A stretch of 64,000 nt of DNA from Nitrobacter hamburgensis X14 (lineage in GTDB: Bacteria > Pseudomonadota > Alphaproteobacteria > Rhizobiales > Xanthobacteraceae). Of this stretch, positions 8,746 through 18,061 are shown piece by piece. Every line of letters begins with the position of its first letter. Within the stretch, counting starts at the first letter, position 1. Position numbers and translations under genes: made by a program. The stretch covers positions 1-64,000 of the forward strand of contig NC_007959.1 in assembly GCF_000013885.1 (NCBI RefSeq), read 5' to 3'. The notes under the pieces were generated by a model. That model was not told the DNA's origin. It was given only the letters and a program-made list of their open reading frames with translations, and ran no database searches.

Positions 8746-9171
8746 ATGCGTATTACTCAAGGTTGTTTTTCGTTCCTGCCCGATCTGACCGACGAGCAGA
8801 TTTCCAAGCAGATCCAGTACTGCCTCACCCAGGGCTGGGCGGTGAACATCGAGTTCACCGACGATCCGCATCCCCGCAACACGTATTGGGACATGTGGAA
8901 TCTGCCGATGTTCGACCTGAAGGACGCGGCAGGCGTGCTGATGGAACTGAACGAGTGCCGGAAGGTCTATGGCGACCGCTACATCCGGATGTCTGCATTC
9001 GATTCCAGCCATGGCTGGGAGTCGGTGAAGATTTCGTTCATCGTCAACAGGCCCAAGGATGAGCCGGGCTTCCGGCTCGAGCGCCAGGAGTCCGACAACC
9101 GCAACATCCGGTACACCACGACGTCGTATGCGGTGACCGCACGTCCCGAGGGTCAGCGTTACTCCTCGTGA
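8746..9171 (+). CDS. cbbS: RuBisCO small subunit
   Basis: Caps the L8S8 form I holoenzyme. It has 141 residues and starts at ATG 8746, 13 bp after the cbbL stop, behind AAAGGAGG. The family core MRITQGCFSFLPDLTDEQI..., GWAVNIEFTDDPHPRNTYWD and the C-terminal extension of red-type small subunits (about the last 30 residues, which form the central-channel beta hairpin) are all present. Confidence 0.96.
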   Translation: MRITQGCFSFLPDLTDEQISKQIQYCLTQGWAVNIEFTDDPHPRNTYWDMWNLPMFDLKDAAGVLMELNECRKVYGDRYIRMSAFDSSHGWESVKISFIVNRPKDEPGFRLERQESDNRNIRYTTTSYAVTARPEGQRYSS

Positions 9172-9323
9172 CATGATTCCATCCGGTTCAAACTAGGGCG
9201 ATCCATCCTCCCGATCGTCCAGTTCCGGATGTACTGCTCCGTCGTCTCGCATGGCGACGGAGCTTTTCTCCCCCGAGCGGTTTCAAAAGAAGCCACCGAC
9301 CGAGGCTATCAGGACCACCGTCG

Positions 9324-10238
9324 ATGCAAGAAAAAGTCAACATTCGCGAGGAACTCGAAGCCGTCGGAATCGGAGAGATTCTCGCGCAACTCGATCGAGA
9401 GCTTATCGGTCTCAAACCCGTCAAGACGCGTCTCCAGGAAATTTCCTCTCTGTTGCTTGTCGAACGGATACGCAAGAAAATGGAACTGACGTCGGAGACT
9501 CCGACGTTGCATATGTCGTTCACCGGGAATCCCGGGACCGGCAAGACCACCGTTGCCTTACGGATGGCCGATATTCTCCATCGCCTCGGTTATGTGCGCC
9601 GTGGTCATGTCGTGTCGGTCACGCGCGACGAATTGGTCGGACAGTATATCGGTCACACCGCGCCGAAGACCAAAGAGATATTGAAAAAGGCGATGGGCGG
9701 CGTGCTGTTCATCGACGAGGCCTATTACCTCCACCGGCCCGACAACGAGCGCGACTACGGCCAGGAAGCCATCGAGATCCTGCTTCAGGTCATGGAGTCG
9801 CAGCGCGAGGACCTGGTGGTGATTCTCGCGGGCTACGCCGACCGTATGGAAAAATTCTTCTCCAGCAATCCCGGCTTCCGCTCGCGCATCGCGCATCACA
9901 TCGACTTCCCCGACTACAGCAACGACGAACTGCTCGCGATCGCGGAAGTCATGCTGAGCAAGATGAACTATAAATTCAACCCCGAAGCCCGCGAGGCGTT
10001 TGTACGCTACATCGCCTTGCGCAAGGCCCAGCCCTTGTTCTCCAACGCGCGTTCGATCCGCAACGCGTTGGACCGTATCCGCCTGCGTCAGGCCAATCGC
10101 CTGGTCGCGGACCAGAACGCCGTTCTCTCTGTCGAGGATGTCAAGTCGATCACAGCGTCCGACGTTCTTGCCAGTCGCGTGTTTGAGACGTCGCAGCCTG
10201 CCGTCGTCGAGCAACTGATGGACAAGAGGAAGCGGTAG
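9324..10238 (+). CDS. cbbX: red-type RuBisCO activase, AAA+
   Basis: Remodels inhibited form I RuBisCO by threading the large-subunit C-terminus through its hexameric pore. The 304-residue protein has Walker A GNPGTGKTT (about 73-81), pore loop LVGQYIGHTAPKTKE with its Tyr (about 110-124), Walker B GGVLFIDEAYYL (about 131-142), and a sensor/arginine-finger region near SNPGFRSRIAHHIDFP. It lies 152 bp after cbbS, in the same direction, and closes the cbb operon. Confidence 0.95.
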   Translation: MQEKVNIREELEAVGIGEILAQLDRELIGLKPVKTRLQEISSLLLVERIRKKMELTSETPTLHMSFTGNPGTGKTTVALRMADILHRLGYVRRGHVVSVTRDELVGQYIGHTAPKTKEILKKAMGGVLFIDEAYYLHRPDNERDYGQEAIEILLQVMESQREDLVVILAGYADRMEKFFSSNPGFRSRIAHHIDFPDYSNDELLAIAEVMLSKMNYKFNPEAREAFVRYIALRKAQPLFSNARSIRNALDRIRLRQANRLVADQNAVLSVEDVKSITASDVLASRVFETSQPAVVEQLMDKRKR

Positions 10239-10439
10239 CCTTTTCGGGGTCAAGTCATTACGGTCGCGTCTCCTCGCAGTCATTGCTCCGTTACAAAGAC
10301 CAACGATTACCCCGTGCCGGCGGCTTGAGGGTAGCTGCGAGCGGGAAGACGCAGTCTTCGATCCCCCTCATCATCATAAAGCGTGGTCTGACGACCGCCT
10401 ACCGTTGTGCATTTGGAGTATCCACTATCGAAGACCTGC

Positions 10440-10720
10440 ATACGGCCGTGAAGCAGGCTACTCAAGTGGAGCGATCGACTTTCGATTTACCTCTCGGATA
10501 GATGGCTGGAGCTCGGACTGGTTCTCGTTCTCGGTCGATCAGCGGCGCGATCTGGTGGGAATTGTTGAAAGAGATCGCTACAACACCGGCTCGACGTTGT
10601 TACTGGCCAGCTGCCGGCGAGGCATAGCGCTAACTACCATCCTCGATCCACCGGAATGCGCAGTCAGTTTAAACGGCACAAGAAGAAGACGAAAGCAACT
10701 CCTCTCCTAAAGCAACTTTC
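10440..10720 (+). pseudogene. istB C-terminal relic (IS21 family)
   Basis: Pieces of the IstB ATPase C-terminal region occur in different frames: VDQRRDLVGIVERDRYNTGS, then VVTGQLPARHSANYHP and GMRSQFKRHKKKTK, where an intact IstB would read QRRDLLEIVEDRY, VTSQLPV and AILDRLVHNAHR. Walker motifs and the N-terminus are missing. It lies directly after cbbX and belongs to the same IS21 debris as the scattered end motifs. Confidence 0.6.
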
Positions 10721-11909
10721 TCTACCGCGGCAATGCCGCAATTGGCCAATTGTAACTTGTGCCTAATCCCGAGCGCCAGGCGACAAGCATAGCTTGTGCT
10801 GCGTCATGCCGCAGTTCTGCGCGCCGAGCCGCTCGCCCTGTGAACATCAGGTAGCGCATCACGATGTCGAGTGCCCCGCTCAAGACAACCGGATCTGCGT
10901 ACAAGGGCCACGGACACAGTAACACGGCATACTCCTCTCACGCACGACATAGAAAACATCTACGATCTAAAAAGGTCCCAGAAACTAACCAAGGACAGGG
11001 GATCTTGGCTACGTGAAAGCTTCCGAATTCTCAGTGAGGTAATTCAATCCACAGCTGCTCCGTCATCGCTCCATCTCATGCGGCTGGCACGCCTCTTCGT
11101 TCTTCAAAACATTTCCCACTTGGCCTTTATAGACCGTGCTAGAATTAAACTGCTGAAGGTGAGAGTTGCATCGCCAGCGACATGCATTATCCTTTCTGTG
11201 GTTGCTGTCCGCGATGCAAGAAGATTTTTGACATGCGAGCATGTGATCGAATGCGCTTCTTCCATGCTCCAGAGGTGGAGTGCATTTGCAAGGGCAAGGC
11301 CTCTGCGTCTTACGCGTTGGGAGTGAAGGCCTCTATTGTCACCAGCAAGGCAAGCTGCATATGTTGTGCGGTTCCTCGCTCAGCAATCCGCCAATGAATG
11401 CGCCCGCGCTCACCGCCGCATGCTCCAGCGAAAAACAACGGGCACACATCCATCGCTTGATGTCCCGCTGCGACGACGCCTCACAACTTCAGCACCGTTT
11501 CGATCGACGCGTCCCTCGTCCATGATCGATGTCGAATCATGGTCATGCCTCGAGTCAGAACTCGCTAAACCTCGCAATACAAATCACGCCTAGGCTCAGG
11601 ACTTCTCTGTTTGTCGCATGCCTAGCGCGACAAATCCTTGCGGAACTTCGGCTCCTCTGTCATCGACGCTTTTGCATCGCGGACGGCAATCACAGAGGTT
11701 CTGACCCTAGTTCCAGCGACCCCGCTGATTCCATCATCGGCCTCGTGGGTGGAGTCACCATCAGCTATCTGCTGCACACCACTTGGTAACAGCCATTGCG
11801 GGCGTCACCTCGAACTTGCCGGCTCTTGAGGGGCCCCGTTACCAGAAGCTCGTTGGGTGGAATCCTTAGGCATCATGGCGCACCATTTGTGCGCTGGCAA
11901 AGGACACGA
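10721..11909. other. no gene recognised
   Basis: About 1.2 kb between the istB relic and the XRE promoter. Short open frames exist on both strands, but none shows a recognisable domain, good start context or conservation pattern. It looks like decayed spacer. Confidence 0.5.
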
Positions 11910-11953
11910 TTGACATTCACAAAGTGTTGGAGATATATCGTCTACGATATCTC
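11910..11953 (+). promoter_or_regulatory. candidate promoter and operator of the XRE gene
   Basis: TTGACA at 11910..11915 is followed after 17 bp by ATATAT (11933..11938). An imperfect palindrome at 11930..11953 (GAGATAT ... ATATCTC) covers the -10 box, the usual layout of an autoregulated XRE gene. The following AT-rich stretch to 12003 could hold a second start point. Confidence 0.4.
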
Positions 11954-12045
11954 ACGCATTTAAATTGATACTTTATAATATGTTTTAGATATTTTATATA
12001 TAGCGCAGAAATTCCGTTGTGAGTCGCATTGGAGCTGGCCAATTC

Positions 12046-12357
12046 ATGATTTCCGCTAATCAACTCAGGGCCGCCCGTGCACTCCTGAATATAGATCAAC
12101 GACAAATGGCTCAACTGGCGGATCTTTCAGTCCCGACCATTCAACGCATGGAAGCTAGTGACGGCGTCATCCGTGGCAATGTCGATTCCCTGATGAAACT
12201 GGTTTCAGCTTTGGACAACGCGGGCATCGAGTTGATTAGTCCGGATGGTCAAAGCCTGGCTGGCGGTCGGGGCGTCCGGCTCAAAGAACAAGTCACGAAG
12301 CCAACGATAAAGCGACCTAAGTCTTCCTCGTTGCGGCCCTTGGAACGAGCTCGATGA
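12046..12357 (+). CDS. XRE-family DNA-binding regulator
   Basis: ATG 12046 is preferred over the in-frame upstream start at 12019 because the HTH begins at once (MISANQLRAARALLNIDQRQ). The 103-residue protein has a lambda-repressor-type HTH at residues 5-60 (QMAQLADLSVPTIQRMEASD) and a basic tail. Small regulators of this kind often control neighbouring mobile or defence genes. It is 0.9 kb from the end of cas9 and separated from it by an IS66 fragment, so a link is speculative. A deleted copy of the same gene lies at 1960..2121. Confidence 0.75.
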   Translation: MISANQLRAARALLNIDQRQMAQLADLSVPTIQRMEASDGVIRGNVDSLMKLVSALDNAGIELISPDGQSLAGGRGVRLKEQVTKPTIKRPKSSSLRPLERAR

Positions 12358-12594
12358 ACACTCTGGCTGCCGAAAAAATGGACCGCCCCATCGGAGATGA
12401 CGAAAACGCCCTGTCGAGAATTCGCATTGGCTATTGAAGCCGACCGACAAGGCGAACTGTTCTGACGACATGGGAGGCGGATTCTCCCTTATCTCGCTCG
12501 ATACAAAGGGTGACACAGCGGGAGCTGCGGCACAGTGAATCGGCGTGCACGTGGCGCTCGCGAGAGACGTCATCTCGCGTGATGTAATCGCAGC

Positions 12595-12900
12595 GTGACG
12601 ACGACGGCCGACACGCTTCCCGACGATCCCGGCACGCTTAAGGCGATGCTGCTGGCAGAACGGGCGCGCGCCGCGCGGCTGGAGCAGATCATCAAGGAGC
12701 TGCAGCGTCATCGCTTCGGCCGGCGGGCCGGGGCGCTGCCCGAGAACCAGTTGCTGCTCAGCCTGGAGGATGTCGAACAGGTCAAGGCGAGCCGCGACGC
12801 AGCGATTGATGCAACCAATGCGGCCGAGCGATCCAACCGGGCCGCCAGGCGCCGCAAGAACAGAGGACCGCTACCGTCGCATTTGCCGCGGGTCAGACCG
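12595..12900 (+). pseudogene. IS66-family transposase (TnpC), 5' fragment
   Basis: From GTG 12595 the frame reads the typical IS66 N-terminus: a leucine-rich helix (LKAMLLAERARAARLEQIIK), FGRRAGALPENQLLLSLEDV, and the basic zinc-finger lead RRRKNRGPLPSHLPRV. Homology stops at about 12900; the remaining 33 codons are unrelated sequence. The rest of the roughly 500-residue transposase is absent, so a deletion or another insertion ended the element here, next to the cas9 locus. Confidence 0.75.
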
Positions 12901-13003
12901 GACGAGTTCAGCACTTTTCGTCCACTCCCTAGGGACATTTTTGGACGAGACGTCGAGGTAGTCTGGTCCACCCTAGCCTATCTTCATAAAATTGTATAGC
13001 AAC

Positions 13004-13083
13004 TTCAATAGTATATGAGTTCACAGTTTTATTCTGAATGGCGCGCTACCCGGAATAAAACTACGAACTCTTATGTATTTGAA
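13004..13083. repeat. long imperfect inverted repeat downstream of cas9
   Basis: Two 31-bp arms (13004..13034 and 13053..13083) are about 75% complementary, with uninterrupted blocks GAATAAAACT and GAACTC, around an 18-nt loop. RNA from either strand would fold into a long hairpin. It lies about 200 bp past the cas9 stop. It could be a bidirectional terminator, a miniature transposable element or a structured RNA. Confidence 0.6.
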
Positions 13084-13283
13084 ACCACTATATAATTATA
13101 ATTGTCGCTAACAATGTTGCGGCGGCGGTGGCGAACGCGCACGGCCTGACCTATTTCGAACAACCTGCTCGTCAAGCTCGCAACGCGCGATGGGCCTCCT
13201 GTGCGTCCCGAACCATCGGCCGACCGCTGCCGTGTGGCGCGTCGAGTGTCGTCATGCGTAATCCTGACAGATAACCGCAGAGA

Positions 13284-16200
13284 TTAATTCGGCATGACGC
13301 GCCAGACCCGGCCGAGTTCATCGACGCGGACGGGAACAGCCGCCAATTTCTTCAACGTATTGTATGACGCCATCAGCCAGCGAAACGGATCGATGTCGTT
13401 GTTGGTGGCGTGGCGCTTGTCGAGATTGCCAGTCTCGTTGTGGTCGGCGAGCTTGAACCGTCCGGCAGCGGCGTCCAGCCGATGCACGACCATGATCCGG
13501 GCCCGGCCCTCATGGTCGAGCCGGATCAGGTCGCCTTTGTGAATGCGCATCACCAGCTTCGCGCCCTCGTTGGCGTCACGCCATTGCGGCGCGTGCGCTA
13601 TCTTTGGGCCAGCGTTTTTCTTGTTGGCATCGAAACGGCGCACGGCCTCGCCGTCCCATTTGCCGCCCGCCGTCTCGAATACCTCGACGCAGAAATTCTC
13701 GCCGGCGCTGTAGGCCTTGTAGGCCACGCCACTCGCGCGGTTCGCGATTGGGACGAGATAGTCGCCTTTCTCTTTCTTGAGAATACGGACATGGCGCAAG
13801 CCATGCTTGAACTGCGGATAGTCATCGGAGGGTGCTTGCAACTGCCGCAGAGCGTCCGCAAGGGCAACGCCCTTTGTCTTTTCGACATTCACATGGTCAC
13901 GAACGATGGTGCGCAGCTGAATGTCACGGATGCGATCAACCTCGTTCTCGTTCAGGCTTTCGATCGCCTTGCGATAGACCAGGTTGCCGGCTTCTTCCTC
14001 TTTCAGGCCGGTGGCATCCAGCGGCTTGACGAAGCCGTAGGCGCTGTCCTCGTGCAACTTGCCTTCAATGCCGTGATCCGGCTTGTGCGAGACCACCATC
14101 TTCTCGAGCGCGGCTTTGAGATCGTCGCGCATTGTCGGCCATGGCGGCTCGATGACGAATTTCTCGTGCTCTTCGTCGTAGGCGTTGGCCATCTTCCACA
14201 GCAGCGAGCGATCCGTCAGCGCAGTGACCAGGCCATCGATGGCGTGATGCCGATGATCGGCGCGGTTCTTGACGCCGGAGAACTCCATGTCGTCGGTGGA
14301 GGCGAGAAATTCCTCCGCTTTGTCCTGCACGCCGGCGTAATTATCCGATGGCAGGAGACCGTTGAGCCCCCATTTGCCGCGCAGCATGCTGGTGAGACGG
14401 CCCGGCACCACCCAGATCTGATTGGGATCGGTGACGGCGCCGAGATATTGTTTGGCCAGTCGCGCCAGCCAGCCGGTCTCGTTCAACTGACGGGCCAGGA
14501 ACCCGCCGCGCTTGTCGAATTCCTCGCGGGCATTGGCATCGAAACGCCAGCGCTTGTTGCGTGGCAGGCCGGTGGCGCGGGCTGCGATATCGTCCCAATT
14601 GTAGCGATGGCCCTGAAGCGTCGGGCTCGATCCGAACGCCTCGGACGGTGTCTGCTTGCGCTTGTGGCGGTTAGCGTAGCGCATACAGATGATCTTGTTG
14701 GCCGGGCTGTCATCCAGCGTCATCGCGACCGGCAGGATATGGTCGATGTCGACTTCGTCGGAGAGCAGCCGCTCAATGCTGATCTGCTCGCCGGTATAGA
14801 CGCATTTGCGATCCAGCGGATCGTGCGCGAGTTCTTCCCATAGCCGCATCTTGAGCAGGTTGCGCGGATTTGCCGGACGGCCGAATTTGGCAAGCTCCTC
14901 GGCGCGCGCTTTATTCTTGTCCTGATTCCGTCGCTGTTCGCGCTGTCGCTCGGCCTTCTGCTGTTCTGACAGCTTCAGCGCGCGGGTGAACTCGATGGAA
15001 ATCTCGGTTGGCGGCCCATACTTGTCGATCAGGTCGTTGACGACGCGGCGCAATTGCCCGAGTCCGATATGCACGGTCGGGTTTGGAAACTGGCCGTACT
15101 GCTTTTCCTTCTGGTCCCGCGCATCGCCGCTGCCGACCACGGCATCCTGTAGCCACTGGCCATAATACGGCAAACGGCCGAGTTGCTCGCCGGTTGGTAG
15201 CTTGGCGTGGTCGTAGCCTGCACGCTTGGCCGCGATGTGATAGCCGGCGCCCGCCACGCCATCCTCATCGAGCCCGTCCTGCATGATAGGCACGATCTTT
15301 TTGATCGCGCGCAGGCCGAGCCGACAGTGGCCGTCCGGCAGCGTCGTATTGGCAACGCGCGCGGCCGCTGCGCCGTCAAGCGCACATTCCTTTTCGAGCC
15401 ATGCGATCAGTTCGTTTTCGTCTTCGGTCTCTTCCAGTCTGGCGACGATCGCGATCTGCCGCTCAGGAGGAAACCCGCGCCACGCCTTGTTGAAGCCCTT
15501 CTTGTCCGACAGCCGCGCGGCGGTCTGGTCGCCGTCGAGCGCCGCGCGCCGGTCGGATTCAAGATTAAACCTGGCTTCCGCCGGAAGTTTGAGCAGCGTG
15601 CGCAGCTTGTCGAATTTCACTTCCCTGTTGGCGAGCAGCGCCGCCACGACGAGATCGCTCTGTTCCTTGGTCAGCCTGCGCGAGCCCTTGCCGGTGTCGC
15701 GGATTTCGAGGTTACGCGCCTCCGAGAGAATACGAAATCGCTGCGCCAAAGGATGGGACCACGGTGCGCGATAGCCTTCGGGATCTTCCTTGAAGGGGCG
15801 CGTTGCGGGGTCGAGCGTGCATTTGCCGACAATCGCAGGCTTCAGCGGGCGCTGGTAGAAGATGATATGCTCGATCTCCGTCCTCGCCTCGTCCGTGATC
15901 GTGGCATGGTGCGCGCTCTGCCCTGCCCAGATCGCGTTGAACTCGTCCCGCAGCATATCGCGCGTCGGATAGTAGTCGTAGCTCGCCTTGGTGCCGGTAA
16001 TGGTGGCGCGGGCGCGCACGCCATGAGGCGCATCCGCTCGCGGAAGCACCTCGTCGCCGAACAGACGCTTGCGGACTTTGGCCCAGATTTTCTTGCGGGC
16101 GTTGCCGGTGAGGTGATCCTTGCCGAGCCGCACAAGTTCTGCGCGGATCGCGGTCTGCCGGTCTTCATAGGATTTGCGCAAATGCATATCGGCGAAGAAT

Positions 16201-16730
16201 ACGCCGAGCGTCTCGTTGCCCTTGTCGGTCGCAAGGCGGGATGCCGCCTGCTTGATAGCGCCGTCCTCGCTCTGCTTGCTGTCGGTCTTGCGGTTCGACT
16301 GGAAACCGCGGCGCTGGTTGAGATGAAACAGCGCACGCCCAACATGATGCGCGGGCAGGGTATCTGTCAGTGCGGTTTTGCGCAGCGCATAGGGGTCGAG
16401 GACCTCAAGCGCCCTGCGTTCGCGTGCATCGTCCGGAAGCAGATTGTATTTGATCAGCGCGGCGATCAATTCCTTGCGGCGTTCGACGAAGCGGTCGCGC
16501 CGCTTGCGCGCGCCCCGCGCCATCCGCCGATCGACCGCATTGGATGTGCCGGATTGGGGATCACGCCCATCAGGGAAAATACGGACGCCGCCCGGACCGA
16601 GCGCAACGGGCTCATGGCGGTCGCCGCGTTTCTCAAGATGGGTGACAAACCAGCCGAGAGAGTTGGAGCCGAGATCTAGCCCAAGGCGATACAGAACAGA
16701 CGAGCCTCTGAGTATCTCATTCTTGTTCAT
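13284..16730 (-). CDS. cas9: CRISPR-associated endonuclease Cas9, type II-C-like
   Basis: RNA-guided DNA endonuclease. ATG 16730 (MNKNEILRGS) is preferred over the in-frame start at 16784; it gives 1148 residues, the compact II-C size. Domains in order: RuvC-I YRLGLDLGSNSLGW (about 13-26, Asp present); Arg-rich bridge helix NAVDRRMARGARKRRDRFVE; REC lobe; RuvC-II PPTEISIEFTRAL (Glu present); HNH DEVDIDHILPVAMT ... ANKIICM (His and Asn present); RuvC-III NRADHRHHAIDGLVTA (His and Asp present); then a PAM-interacting C-terminus with SVP-like KLVMRIHKGDLIRL. All nuclease residues look intact and the frame is unbroken. No cas1, cas2 or repeat array is visible in the window. A candidate tracrRNA lies upstream and divergent. 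Confidence 0.93.
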   Translation of the reverse strand: MNKNEILRGSSVLYRLGLDLGSNSLGWFVTHLEKRGDRHEPVALGPGGVRIFPDGRDPQSGTSNAVDRRMARGARKRRDRFVERRKELIAALIKYNLLPDDARERRALEVLDPYALRKTALTDTLPAHHVGRALFHLNQRRGFQSNRKTDSKQSEDGAIKQAASRLATDKGNETLGVFFADMHLRKSYEDRQTAIRAELVRLGKDHLTGNARKKIWAKVRKRLFGDEVLPRADAPHGVRARATITGTKASYDYYPTRDMLRDEFNAIWAGQSAHHATITDEARTEIEHIIFYQRPLKPAIVGKCTLDPATRPFKEDPEGYRAPWSHPLAQRFRILSEARNLEIRDTGKGSRRLTKEQSDLVVAALLANREVKFDKLRTLLKLPAEARFNLESDRRAALDGDQTAARLSDKKGFNKAWRGFPPERQIAIVARLEETEDENELIAWLEKECALDGAAAARVANTTLPDGHCRLGLRAIKKIVPIMQDGLDEDGVAGAGYHIAAKRAGYDHAKLPTGEQLGRLPYYGQWLQDAVVGSGDARDQKEKQYGQFPNPTVHIGLGQLRRVVNDLIDKYGPPTEISIEFTRALKLSEQQKAERQREQRRNQDKNKARAEELAKFGRPANPRNLLKMRLWEELAHDPLDRKCVYTGEQISIERLLSDEVDIDHILPVAMTLDDSPANKIICMRYANRHKRKQTPSEAFGSSPTLQGHRYNWDDIAARATGLPRNKRWRFDANAREEFDKRGGFLARQLNETGWLARLAKQYLGAVTDPNQIWVVPGRLTSMLRGKWGLNGLLPSDNYAGVQDKAEEFLASTDDMEFSGVKNRADHRHHAIDGLVTALTDRSLLWKMANAYDEEHEKFVIEPPWPTMRDDLKAALEKMVVSHKPDHGIEGKLHEDSAYGFVKPLDATGLKEEEAGNLVYRKAIESLNENEVDRIRDIQLRTIVRDHVNVEKTKGVALADALRQLQAPSDDYPQFKHGLRHVRILKKEKGDYLVPIANRASGVAYKAYSAGENFCVEVFETAGGKWDGEAVRRFDANKKNAGPKIAHAPQWRDANEGAKLVMRIHKGDLIRLDHEGRARIMVVHRLDAAAGRFKLADHNETGNLDKRHATNNDIDPFRWLMASYNTLKKLAAVPVRVDELGRVWRVMPN

Positions 16731-16897
16731 AGCTAGATGGCTATCGCCTCTTGAAAAATGTGGAAAATCAATTTCTACGTGCATTGATGTTTGCGTGCAA
16801 ATCGAATCGCTTCAATACACACAATGTGCGTGAGGCTGTTGTGGCGCGCCACGCTACAACAACCACTGAATATGCTTTGAGTTCGTTTTGAATTCAG

Positions 16898-16947
16898 GCT
16901 GCGATTCTAAGAACTGACTGTGGCTACAGCTTTTTGCTGGTAGCCAC
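16898..16947 (+). other. repeat-like segment and hairpin upstream of cas9
   Basis: GCTGCGATTCTAAGAACTGA starts a stretch of about 36 nt that is loosely similar to alphaproteobacterial II-C CRISPR repeats, which often run GCTGCG...GCTAC. Its end forms a strong hairpin: GTGGCTAC (16920..16927) pairs perfectly with GTAGCCAC (16940..16947), extended by AGC/GCT around a TTTTT loop. Only one copy is present, so this is not an array. It may be a solitary degenerate repeat or part of a longer tracrRNA. Confidence 0.3.
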
Positions 16948-16981
16948 TTCTCTTGACAAAGTTAAAAGTGGTGCGCACAGT

Positions 16982-17098
16982 TACGAGGTGTGATAGCTGT
17001 TATTGGTAGACTTACTGGTTTTAGCGGACTGGTGATTGAGGGCCTCCCGTTAACAAGCTTATGCACAAAATGGGGCACCCCGCAGGGTGCCCCTTCCA
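16982..17098 (+). ncRNA. candidate tracrRNA for the cas9
   Basis: Divergent from cas9. The 3' half runs GGGCCTCCCGTTAACAAGCT, then a perfect 9-bp hairpin GGGGCACCC/GGGTGCCCC (17072..17093) and TTCCATTT. This resembles the nexus and terminal stem order of known tracrRNAs (GGCUAGUCCGUUAUCA then GGCACC...GGUGC). The preceding stretch from about 16995 to 17040 would be the anti-repeat. TTGACA at 16953..16958 is a possible -35 box, but the -10 is poor. Without an array the anti-repeat cannot be confirmed. Confidence 0.5.
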
Positions 17099-17403
17099 TT
17101 TGCGACAGTCACGCAATCCGTCGAAAGCCTGTTCTGCGGAGCCCACGCTGGTGCGCTTCGTTCCTGTCGCCATGGTGAAAGCCGCAGGTCAATCACAGCA
17201 CTTCGACCGGGCCGCTCTGCAAGTCAATCACCAACGGTGCAAAGCCTTTGGTCATGACACGGGCGTGAATGGCGCATCAGGATGAATGGTCACGTTTCGC
17301 GATTGCTCAAGGTGTTCCATCGGCTGCGACAATTTGCCGAGGCGGTCGTTCGCATCGCGGTCCGGGTGTTTGCCGTCAGCGCCCCCGGCCGGGGCAAAGC
17401 GCC

Positions 17404-17520
17404 GGCAGACCAACGATAAAGGACATTCGGCGCCAGACCCGTCGTCAGTATTCGGCGGAGGAGAAGATCCGCATAATGACGCTCGGCATCGTACGGCAGG
17501 CCGGGGTTCACCCGCCAGAA
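17404..17520 (+). pseudogene. IS3-family orfA fragment
   Basis: DIRRQTRRQYSAEEKIRIMT followed by LGIVRQAGV matches the start of IS3-family OrfA HTH proteins (RRQYSAEEKIRIV..). The frame then fades; orfB is absent. It lies about 300 bp past the candidate tracrRNA. Confidence 0.6.
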
Positions 17521-18061
17521 CGGGCGCAGCCAAGCCGCCAACCAATGTCGGAAACATGATCGGGGCGAGTCTTTCCGGCTGTCTCGGCAGGCCGCCGTTC
17601 TTCTAGCCGCTGCACTCGGCGTGCTTTCGATCCTTTCTGTGCTTTTCGGTTTCGCGTTTAAAGGCTCCAATCGACTCCTGTCCGGTTGGCATGCCATTCG
17701 CCGAGGCTCCTACGTTCACTCGAAAGAGAAGCAGCTAATAACGCGACTTAGCAATTTAGGTTTCAGAGGTGGCGCTTTTGCCGGCGCGGTTCGACGCAAT
17801 GAGTAAATGCTTCTGTAGTGGGCCTTCATTCGTCAAGTCCTCTCTGAACGATATCTCATCGCCAGGATCATGCTTCTGTCCGTGGTCAGCGCGAAGGCCG
17901 CCACACCATGCCATCAGATCCAGAGCCGGCAGGCCAATCTAGGACGCGTGATTTGCCGAAGCTTTCACAGCATTACGCCCGACCTTGCCAAGCCCTCGTC
18001 CCAGCGACGGGACCTCTGCAGAAGCGGCACCGTTTCGGCTCCGCTCCGAACGCTCTATCTC
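17521..18061. other. no gene recognised
   Basis: Decayed spacer between the IS3 and IS110 fragments. Short frames exist but none has supporting motifs. Confidence 0.5.

Noticed and set aside
10871..11593. Possible genes between cbbX and the XRE regulator
   Set aside because: Several overlapping short frames, none with a plausible start site, domain or sustained codon bias.
13004..13083. CRISPR array next to cas9
   Set aside because: The inverted repeat has two arms in opposite orientation rather than direct repeats with spacers. I found no direct 28-40-bp repeats at regular spacing near cas9.
13410..14843. 477-codon plus-strand frame opposite cas9, and a 490-codon one at 15207..16679
   Set aside because: Both mirror the cas9 codon pattern; no domain or ribosome site. 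The length is explained by few stops opposite GC-rich codons.
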